A DNA stretch of 8,462 bases from Bacteroidales bacterium (GTDB taxonomy: Bacteria; Bacteroidota; Bacteroidia; Bacteroidales; NBLH01): positions 1 through 8,462 of the forward strand of contig JAOZNO010000127.1 of assembly GCA_029933755.1 (NCBI GenBank), written 5' to 3'. A program made the translations under genes and the position numbers. A model generated the notes under the pieces. The model saw only the letters and a list, made by a program, of their open reading frames with translations, was not told the DNA's origin and made no database searches. Positions 1-5,991 of this stretch are shown piece by piece. Every line of letters starts with the position of its first letter. Position 1 is the stretch's first letter.

Positions 1-128
1 TTTGTGATAGATGGTACTAATGAAATTATTCTTATTCCATCTTCATCACTCCCAACTTCTCTATTAGTAGTATTATTGCACGAGATCAGAAATAATACAG
101 CAGTAATAAATACAAGGATTTTAAACAT
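1..128 (-). CDS. BtuF-like corrinoid/siderophore ABC substrate-binding lipoprotein (5' part only)
   Basis: Only the first 42 codons are present; the gene runs off the left edge. Translation from the ATG at 128 gives a short basic start, a hydrophobic stretch and the lipobox LISC with the lipid-accepting Cys at residue 17, so the product is predicted to be an exported lipoprotein. After a polar linker comes RIISLVPSIT (residues 33-42), the typical first strand of PF01497 periplasmic binding proteins such as BtuF, which hand cobalamin to a BtuCD importer; related proteins bind ferric siderophores or haem. The cobalamin riboswitch upstream on the same strand argues for a corrinoid ligand. I chose this start because the signal peptide begins there and because A-rich sequence without a Shine-Dalgarno precedes it, as is usual in Bacteroidota. 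The ligand-binding residues and the rest of the operon lie outside the window. Confidence 0.85.
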   Translation of the reverse strand, partial: MFKILVFITAVLFLISCNNTTNREVGSDEDGIRIISLVPSIT

Positions 129-359
129 ACTATTTTTATTTAATTATAAGAACTTACATAAGTTCATAGACAATATTGAGTCTGCTCCGAGAAGTATATC
201 TTTCTGTATCCAGCCGCTAAGCGAGTTATTAACAGGCAGATCTGCAGATTGACAAATCTTCACTTTTAATAGAATTACCCGCTAAACGGCTTTTCGAGTG
301 CTGTCAATATTTAAAAGTGATAGAAAATTTCTCAACTTTTTCCCCGAAGTTTTATAAAT
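129..359 (-). other. Long structured leader between cobalamin riboswitch and lipoprotein start
   Basis: About 230 nt separate the riboswitch from the start codon, with no convincing gene on either strand. Read as minus-strand RNA, two complementary pairs are interleaved. Bases 320-311 can pair with 269-260 (10 bp, perfect). Bases 308-301 can pair with 255-248 (7 Watson-Crick pairs plus one G-U). The order is a-b-a'-b', so they form either a pseudoknot or two competing hairpins. A 10-nt motif (plus-strand CCGCTAAACG at 279-288, CCGCTAAGCG at 214-223) occurs twice with one mismatch. A 10-bp palindrome GCAGATCTGC lies at 236-245. The pairings are seen in the sequence; a role as the riboswitch expression platform is inference. 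Confidence 0.5.
150..165. repeat. Perfect 7-bp dyad (GAACTTA-2-TAAGTTC) just before the lipoprotein start
   Basis: The arms at 150-156 and 159-165 are perfectly complementary around a 2-base centre, about 20 bases upstream of the ATG at 128. In the minus-strand RNA it can form a 6-bp hairpin with loop AUGU; as DNA it could be a protein-binding dyad. A seven-codon ATG-to-TAA frame (167-144) overlaps it, which may be chance. It is placed to affect ribosome access, but no function can be proved from sequence. Confidence 0.4.
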
Positions 360-540
360 GAATTTACTGGCAGGTCTTCTGACTTACTCCTTTTTAATGC
401 AGCCTTCCCTTTCATTTATTTTGAAAAGTGGCAAAGTATGCAAAAAATTTATTGAGCTTACAGCAGCGGGTACTGTTTAGGACTCACACCTAATTCCCTA
501 TTATTCAACACTAAAGACATTTAGTATTAAAACCAAATTC
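360..540 (-). promoter_or_regulatory. Cobalamin (adenosylcobalamin-type) riboswitch
   Basis: The minus strand carries the conserved cobalamin aptamer in correct order. GAATTT (540-535) and AAATTC (365-360) can close P1. GGGAATTAGGTGTGAGTCC (498-480) contains the P5 hairpin, TTAGG/CCTAA around loop TGTGAGT. It is followed by ACCCGCTGCTGTAAGC (471-456), GCCACTTTTC (432-423), GGGAAGGCTGC (409-399) and the B12-box end AGTCAGAAGACCTGCC (384-369). These match the core of Rfam family RF00174 as I know it. Binding of a cobalamin is expected to lower expression of the downstream lipoprotein gene at 128. I see no intrinsic terminator with a U tract after it, so control of translation is more likely, which is the common mode in Bacteroidota. 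Confidence 0.95.
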
Positions 541-571
541 TTTATAAAAGTAAAAAATAACCAAGAATATA

Positions 572-598
572 TTGCTTTTTAATAAAAAAATATATTTA
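572..598 (+). promoter_or_regulatory. Candidate promoter for the dehydratase gene, overlapping the divergent one
   Basis: On the plus strand TTG (572-574) and TATATTTA (591-598) resemble the Bacteroidota -33 and -7 elements. The 16-base spacer is shorter than the usual roughly 19, and the last base of the -7 box does not match. It lies about 45 bases ahead of the ATG at 642 and overlaps the proposed minus-strand promoter. The support is weak and based on sequence only. Confidence 0.25.
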
Positions 599-615
599 TA
601 GGTTCGCAAAACCAA
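587..615 (-). promoter_or_regulatory. Candidate Bacteroidota-type promoter for the riboswitch transcript
   Basis: On the minus strand TTGG (615-612) is followed, after 18 bases, by TATATTTT (594-587), which differs from the Bacteroidota -7 consensus TAnnTTTG only in its last base. Initiation shortly downstream would leave a leader of roughly 40 nt before the riboswitch P1 at 540. The region is extremely AT-rich, so a chance match is possible. Confidence 0.35.
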
Positions 616-641
616 TTAATGATAGTTAAGTTTGAACAATT

Positions 642-1610
642 ATGAAAAATCAAATATCCGAAAGCTACAAAAGAATAAAAAATGAAATTTATAAAACACC
701 CCTTGAATTTAACCCTGATATTTCAAATAAAACTGGAGCTAATGTTTTTTTAAAAATGGAAAACAAGCAGGTTTCAGGCTCGTTTAAATACCGCGGAGCA
801 ATAAGCAAATTAAGCTATTTGCATCAGCAAGGCATTACCGAAGGTAAACTTGTTGCTGCTTCAACAGGAAACCATGCAGCGGCTGTAGCTTTAGCATCAG
901 AAAAAATGAATTTTGAAGCAATTATTTTTGTTCCGGAAACAATTTCTGAAGCAAAATTTAAATTTATTCAACAATATCAGATTGAAATTATAAAAAAAGG
1001 TGCTTATAGTGCAGAAACCGAAATATTAGCAGCTGAGTTTGCTAAAAATAAGAATTTACCATTTTTACACCCGTACAATGATTCACAGATTATAGCCGGT
1101 CAGGGAACAATTGCGATTGAACTACTTGAACAATTGCCTCAAATAGATGCCGTATTTGTACCCATTGGTGGTGGAGGTTTAATTTCCGGCATTGCTCAGT
1201 ATTTAAAATCACTTAAACCTAATGTTAAAATTATTGGTTGCCAGCCGCTTAATGCACCCGAAATGATTGAATCAATTAAACTGGGGGAAATTGTTTCACC
1301 ATCAGATAAAAACACGATTGCCGATGGTGTTGCCGGCGGACTGGATCCGGAAACAATCACATATGACATTTGCCGTAAATATGTAGATGATTATGTTTTA
1401 CTTAGCGAAGAAGAAATAAGCTATGCACTATACCAAATTTATAAAACCAGCAATCAAATTGTGGAACCTGCTGCTGCACTATCCGTTGCTGCCATTTTTA
1501 AAAAAGCCAATGACTTTAAAGATCAAAATATTGTGGCTATTTTAAGCGGAAGCAGAATAAATAAAGCTTTGTTTAATGAAATTATTAAACAGTACAGCCC
1601 CAATAATTAA
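642..1610 (+). CDS. Threonine/serine dehydratase, catabolic (TdcB-like), PLP-dependent
   Basis: This is a 322-residue fold-type II PLP enzyme, colinear with E. coli TdcB along its length. The PLP lysine is K49 in SGSFKYRGA. STGNHA (74-79) matches the substrate/carboxylate loop, GGGGL (176-180) the phosphate-binding glycine loop, TIADG (225-229) the conserved dehydratase segment and EPAAA (275-279) the EGAGA/EPAGA segment. The expected reaction is deamination of L-threonine to 2-oxobutyrate or of L-serine to pyruvate in the cytoplasm; serine racemases share the fold and cannot be excluded. The length equals that of catabolic enzymes, and there is no C-terminal ACT domain, so isoleucine feedback is not expected. 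The usual SGGN near the C-terminus is SGSR here (302-305), which keeps the Ser next to the pyridine nitrogen but changes the next turn. The next gene follows after 39 bases on the same strand. Confidence 0.88.
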   Translation: MKNQISESYKRIKNEIYKTPLEFNPDISNKTGANVFLKMENKQVSGSFKYRGAISKLSYLHQQGITEGKLVAASTGNHAAAVALASEKMNFEAIIFVPETISEAKFKFIQQYQIEIIKKGAYSAETEILAAEFAKNKNLPFLHPYNDSQIIAGQGTIAIELLEQLPQIDAVFVPIGGGGLISGIAQYLKSLKPNVKIIGCQPLNAPEMIESIKLGEIVSPSDKNTIADGVAGGLDPETITYDICRKYVDDYVLLSEEEISYALYQIYKTSNQIVEPAAALSVAAIFKKANDFKDQNIVAILSGSRINKALFNEIIKQYSPNN

Positions 1611-1649
1611 AGTATTTATCTTAATTTTACAATAATCACAGATAAAATT

Positions 1650-1976
1650 ATGAAGAAACTAACATTTTTTGTTGCCCTAATCATAGGTCTTAATGCAAGT
1701 GTAGTTGTTCGAAAGCCCGAAGAGGAGAACAATTCAATAAACATTGTTAAGGACTATTCCATGGCACAAAAACAAACCTATACTATGTGGCTTCAACGTT
1801 TTATTCAAAAACTAACAATTAATTTTTACGGAATGACCAAATCTGGTGAGATACATACTTTTAGTTGGGAAAAAATTCAAGGAATTATTAAAAAGAAAAA
1901 AATAGATAAACTGGAAAAAACAAGTAAGAACTGGCTATTCTATCAGCATCATGAAGAAGGAGATTTTCACAAATAA
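1650..1976 (+). CDS. Hypothetical 108-aa protein with hydrophobic N-terminus
   Basis: I do not recognise this protein. It begins MKKLTFFVALIIGLNASVVV, a basic start plus a hydrophobic stretch that could be a signal peptide (possible cut near residues 15-17) or an N-terminal anchor. The rest is polar and strongly basic, with a lysine cluster around residues 78-89 (IIKKKKIDKLEK) and aromatic residues in short amphipathic stretches; there is no second membrane segment and no cysteine. A second in-frame Met at 1761 (MAQKQ) would give a 71-residue protein without the hydrophobic part, so the start is uncertain. It sits 39 bases after the dehydratase and 40 bases before sbcC on the same strand, in the place where sbcD is often found, but it has no nuclease motifs. 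It could be a lineage-specific small protein or a gene remnant. Confidence 0.55.
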   Translation: MKKLTFFVALIIGLNASVVVRKPEEENNSINIVKDYSMAQKQTYTMWLQRFIQKLTINFYGMTKSGEIHTFSWEKIQGIIKKKKIDKLEKTSKNWLFYQHHEEGDFHK

Positions 1977-2016
1977 TTCTTAAAACAACCTAGCACTATA
2001 GGACAAAAAAATTTAT

Positions 2017-5000
2017 ATGATACCAATTTCTTTAACATTAAAAGGTATATATTCATATCAGGATAAAGAACAGACTATTAAGTTCAATCATTTAACTGAT
2101 GCAGGTATTTTTGGGATATTTGGTTCGGTTGGAAGTGGTAAATCAACTATTCTTGAGGCACTTTCGTATGCTTTATATGGAGAAACGGAACGCCTAAACA
2201 GGCGCGAAAACCGTGGATATAACATGATGAACCTAAAATCATCTAATTTGTTAATTGATTTTATATTTCAGGGAGGTGATCAGAATAGTGAATATCGCTT
2301 TATGGTAAAAGGCAGACGCAATTCTAAAAACTTTACAGATGTAAAGGCGTTTAACAGAGAAGCATTCAAGAAACAAAACAATCAATGGATTCCAATTTCG
2401 GCTGATTCCACAGAAGAAATTATTGGCTTAAACTATTTAAACTTTAGGCGAACGGTAATTATTCCCCAGGGAAAATTTCAAGAATTTTTGCAATTAGGAG
2501 ATGCTGACCGTACTAAAATGATGAAAGAACTTTTCCATTTAGAGCGTTTTGATTTGTCATTTAAAGTACGTGCAAAAGAACTGGAAAATGACGAAAAAAT
2601 ATCATTTCTTGAAGGTGAGCTAAACCAATTGGTTGATATTGTAGCTGAAAAACTGATTGAAACGAATACGCAAATTGAAAAACTTGAAGTATTGTTAAAG
2701 CAAAACAAGATAGAATTAGAAGGTGTACAAAAACAAAACGAAGACTTTAATAAAACTCAGGAATTATTCACGCGAATAAAGCATGCGAATAAACATTACA
2801 ATGACATTCGCATAAATAGTCGTAAATATGAACTACTTGATAATGAACTAAGAGAGTACAACTACTGCATACTAAACTTTAAATCATTAATAGAAAATAA
2901 AAAAAGAGCGAAAAATCAAAACACTGAACTAACTACCGAACTGCAAACCCTACACAATAGGTTCACAAAATTGAAAAAACAAATTGCGAATGAGAAAGAA
3001 ACACTTAAACAACTAAAACCAAAGTTTGACAGTCGTGAAAAACTTAAAACACAAGCTGAAGAGTTAGAAAAACTATTGAAAGTAACAGAAATTGAAAGTA
3101 CCTGTGCAAAACTATCTGGACGAATTAAAAATGGAGAACAAACCTCACAGAATACATTGCTGAAAATTGAACAGCTTTCAAAAAATAAAATTGAATTTCA
3201 GAACAGTATAAAAGAAACCCGGACTAAGCTTCCTGATTTAGGCATTTTATCTAAAATAAAAGACTGGTACACAAATAATAATCATTTAAGAAATGAACAA
3301 GCATCCATAAAAAAAGAAAAAGAAGAAAATACAAAAATAATTAAAGGGTACAAGAATGAATTAAATGTGCTGACTGTTAAAATTCTTCCTTCGCTTGACA
3401 GTTTGGATGAAAATTTAATTGCAAAAGCAATTGAACAAACAACTCAAGAGGTGGAGTATAAATTTACTGAAATAGATAATCAGATAAAAGATTTTCAAAT
3501 ACGAAAAAGCTTAAGCGAATATGCTCAAAATCTTCATGATGGGGACAGCTGTCCTGTTTGCGGTTCAAATTCGCATCCTGATAAATTAGAGGAAAAGGAT
3601 ATATCGGGTAAAATAAAAGCATTAAACAATCAAAAGGCAGTTTTAAAAAATGAAATGCAATCACTAACTGATTTTGAAAAGAAAACAGCTGAATATCGTT
3701 TCAAAATTGATTCATTAAACGAATTATTGGAAAAACAGGAGCAGAAAAGTTTGGAAATAGAACAAAAAATTGAAGTTCAACAAAAAACTTATCCTGCAAA
3801 AGAAAAAATTAAAGAATCTGTAGTTGATAATAAATTTGAGCAGGCCAGACTGTTGCAAGAAAAATTAGAGAAATATGAAACGGAACTTTTTGATTTAGAA
3901 AAAAGCTACGAAAAAGAATTGGCTGATAAAGAAAAGTTTGAAAATGCTTTAAATCAGTTTAAACGTGATTTAAGTTCAGAACATGCAAAAAAAGAAACAC
4001 TTAGTGCTCAGATTACAAATGTAGATATTCAAATATGGCAATCAATAGGGAAATCTAAAATTGAAGAAGAAATTAAGGATTTGCTTAAACAGTACAATCA
4101 GTTAACACTTGACTTTAAATATATTGAGCGCAGCTTAAATAATTCGCGTACAGAATATAGCAAGTATGAAGGAATTATTCAAACAAAAGAAACTGATTTA
4201 AAATTGAATAAACAGGAGCTGGAAAACATTTCTATAAAGCTTGAAAATGGAATAAGTAAATCTGACTTTCAGGATGAAAATCAAATTGAGAACATTCTTA
4301 AAAAGGACTTAGATATTGAAAAAACGGCAAAGGAAATAGACGAGTTTAATCAAAAATTATTTAGCCTGAAAGAACAACTAAGAAACTTGCAGGAACAGGC
4401 AAAAGGGAAAGAATACGATGCTCAAAAACACGAACAAATTACAATTAAACTGAATGAATTAAAAGCAGTTGCAGAAAAGCAGGGAAAAGAGCTTGGCTCA
4501 TTGGAGAAAGATAAAAAAACACTTACTAAAAAGCTAAATGAAAAGCAAAGGCTTGAAAAGGAACATCGAAAACTAAAACTACGTGCTGATAATATTGCAA
4601 GTTTAAAATCCTTATTCAAAGGAAGTGGTTTTGTAAACTATGTTTCATCAGTTTATCTGCAAAACCTTATAAATGCAGCTAATGAACGTTTTTTCCGTTT
4701 AACAAACCAAAAACTTCAATTGGAGTTAACTGAAGATAACAATTTTGAAATTCGCGACTTTTTAAACGAAGGAAAAACACGGAGTGTTAAAACACTTTCC
4801 GGAGGGCAAACCTTCCAGGCATCTTTGTCACTGGCATTAGCCTTAGCCGATAACATTCAATCACTTACCCATTCTGGTCACAATTTTTTCTTTTTAGATG
4901 AAGGCTTTGGTTCATTGGATAGAGAATCCCTGTCTGTTGTATTTTCGAGCCTTAAAACCTTACGTAAGGAAAACCGAATAGTAGGTGTAATTTCGCATGT

Positions 5001-5088
5001 TGAAGATTTACAACAAGAAGTAGAAACCTACCTGAAAATTGAAAATAATCAGGAAAAAGGCAGCTTGATTACGAAGAGTTGGGAGTAA
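2017..5088 (+). CDS. sbcC: SbcC/Rad50-like exonuclease ATPase subunit
   Basis: This 1023-residue SMC-family ATPase would normally pair with the nuclease SbcD (Mre11) to open hairpins and trim double-strand ends during DNA repair and replication. In order it shows: an N-terminal ATPase half with Walker A GSVGSGKST (36-44) and Q-loop IIPQGKFQEFL with Q151; a long Lys/Glu-rich coiled coil from about 190; the zinc hook CPVC (C512, C515) that dimerises two coils; the returning coil to about 865; and a C-terminal half with signature LSGGQ (927-931), Walker B ending FFFLDEGFGSLD (D961, E962) and H-loop ISH (H994). All catalytic motifs are intact, and the length is normal for the family. The ATG at 2017 starts directly at the first beta strand, so no upstream extension is needed. 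SbcD is not encoded anywhere in the window. The gene ends convergently with the MORN-protein gene. Confidence 0.95.
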   Translation: MIPISLTLKGIYSYQDKEQTIKFNHLTDAGIFGIFGSVGSGKSTILEALSYALYGETERLNRRENRGYNMMNLKSSNLLIDFIFQGGDQNSEYRFMVKGRRNSKNFTDVKAFNREAFKKQNNQWIPISADSTEEIIGLNYLNFRRTVIIPQGKFQEFLQLGDADRTKMMKELFHLERFDLSFKVRAKELENDEKISFLEGELNQLVDIVAEKLIETNTQIEKLEVLLKQNKIELEGVQKQNEDFNKTQELFTRIKHANKHYNDIRINSRKYELLDNELREYNYCILNFKSLIENKKRAKNQNTELTTELQTLHNRFTKLKKQIANEKETLKQLKPKFDSREKLKTQAEELEKLLKVTEIESTCAKLSGRIKNGEQTSQNTLLKIEQLSKNKIEFQNSIKETRTKLPDLGILSKIKDWYTNNNHLRNEQASIKKEKEENTKIIKGYKNELNVLTVKILPSLDSLDENLIAKAIEQTTQEVEYKFTEIDNQIKDFQIRKSLSEYAQNLHDGDSCPVCGSNSHPDKLEEKDISGKIKALNNQKAVLKNEMQSLTDFEKKTAEYRFKIDSLNELLEKQEQKSLEIEQKIEVQQKTYPAKEKIKESVVDNKFEQARLLQEKLEKYETELFDLEKSYEKELADKEKFENALNQFKRDLSSEHAKKETLSAQITNVDIQIWQSIGKSKIEEEIKDLLKQYNQLTLDFKYIERSLNNSRTEYSKYEGIIQTKETDLKLNKQELENISIKLENGISKSDFQDENQIENILKKDLDIEKTAKEIDEFNQKLFSLKEQLRNLQEQAKGKEYDAQKHEQITIKLNELKAVAEKQGKELGSLEKDKKTLTKKLNEKQRLEKEHRKLKLRADNIASLKSLFKGSGFVNYVSSVYLQNLINAANERFFRLTNQKLQLELTEDNNFEIRDFLNEGKTRSVKTLSGGQTFQASLSLALALADNIQSLTHSGHNFFFLDEGFGSLDRESLSVVFSSLKTLRKENRIVGVISHVEDLQQEVETYLKIENNQEKGSLITKSWE

Positions 5089-5286
5089 TTGTTGGCGTTT
5101 TTCTGCGAAGACTTATTAATGTCCGTCCGTAAAGTCCCATTTTCTGATTTTTTTAGTGATTTCTGATTTTGAAACAGGAACAGTCCTCAGTTCCCAATAG
5201 GCAGACTGAACTACTTACTGCCAACTGCGGACTTTTAACAAAACGTAAAAAAATAAATTATCACAAAAGAACTTTATAAACCAACT
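5089..5286. other. Convergent intergenic region with short repeats, no gene
   Basis: It lies between the stop codons of sbcC and the opposing MORN gene. TTTCTGATTTT occurs twice (5141-5151 and 5160-5170). A segment at 5176-5233 is made of related short words: GGAAC (5177-5181) is complementary to GTTCC (5190-5194), GGCAG (5200-5204) to CTGCC (5218-5222), with further ACTG/CAGT words. Such ACTGCCAACTGC-type sequence resembles dispersed intergenic repeats I associate with Bacteroidota genomes. I see no strong stem followed by a T tract, so no terminator is called for either gene. Confidence 0.4.
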
Positions 5287-5964
5287 TTAATTATTAATCG
5301 TAACTTCCCAATAACCCGGTTCAATAATTTTGATTTCAAATTCGACCTCAATACTAGAACCTCCGAAAAGACTTGGCACAGTATAAGTTACCCTGGTAAC
5401 AAAAGGGAATTCAATATTTTCAAAACCTACTTTTGCACCTACACTATATGCAGTGCCACTATCATTTGTTAAAAAAAGATTTGAATAACTACTTTGGTTA
5501 CCGGCTTGCATAATAGAGAAAAGGATTCTATTTCCATCCCCTTTGCGTATCACAGTATATCTTGATACACTTGTTGTACGAATGATACTGTAAGGGTTTT
5601 TTATTATTTCCCGCACAAACAAATTATTTTCCCATATCCCATACTGCATGCTATCTACACCATTAATTTCACCTGAAAACTTACCCTTACCTGTTCTTTT
5701 GCCTTGCTTCCAATACCCATTATAAACATCACCTGTAGACCAGGTATATTTTCCTTTACCTTCGGGTAAACCATTTTTAAAACGCCCCACATACTTATCT
5801 TTTCCTTCAGCAATACCTTTGCCATGAGCTAAACCCTTTTTACATTTCCCTTCATATTTGTCTGCTATTTCAGGTATAAGCACCTTGCAGTTTTCCTGTG
5901 ATAAAGAAGTGTTAGAGCTTAAGAAAACGAGCGTAGGTAGAATAAGATAAATTAGTACTTTCAT
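5287..5964 (-). CDS. Secreted MORN-repeat protein with beta-rich C-terminal region
   Basis: This is a 225-residue exported protein. Residues 1-22 form a signal peptide (hydrophobic core LIYLILPTLVFL, probable cut near SLSQ). Three MORN-like repeats follow, beginning YEGKCKKGLAHGKG (37-50), YVGRFKNGLPEGKG (58-71) and YNGYWKQGKRTGKG (81-94), with a possible degenerate fourth at YGIWENN (108-114). MORN repeats form short beta-hairpins and often serve as binding or spacing scaffolds; they do not define an enzyme. From about 120 to the end the sequence is rich in alternating hydrophobic residues, suggesting a beta-sandwich domain that I cannot name. A single Cys (C26) lies just after the predicted cut, but no lipobox surrounds it. 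The start lies 27 bases after the stop of the upstream YD-repeat gene, so the two are probably co-transcribed. Confidence 0.8.
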   Translation of the reverse strand: MKVLIYLILPTLVFLSSNTSLSQENCKVLIPEIADKYEGKCKKGLAHGKGIAEGKDKYVGRFKNGLPEGKGKYTWSTGDVYNGYWKQGKRTGKGKFSGEINGVDSMQYGIWENNLFVREIIKNPYSIIRTTSVSRYTVIRKGDGNRILFSIMQAGNQSSYSNLFLTNDSGTAYSVGAKVGFENIEFPFVTRVTYTVPSLFGGSSIEVEFEIKIIEPGYWEVTINN

Positions 5965-5991
5965 GTATTTTTATTTTAATAATTCATATAC

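Noticed and set aside
4..252. Plus-strand frame of 82 codons at the left end
   Set aside because: It lies opposite the lipoprotein start and the riboswitch leader; its sequence has no family features, while the minus strand has a lipobox and a conserved domain start.
335..356. AACTT...AAGTT hairpin just after the riboswitch as an intrinsic terminator
   Set aside because: The stem is only five weak base pairs and no U tract follows it.
2478..2708. Minus-strand frame inside sbcC (also 3464-3664 and 4422-4619)
   Set aside because: Ser/Phe-rich translations are typical shadows of Lys/Glu-rich coiled-coil coding sequence on the other strand.
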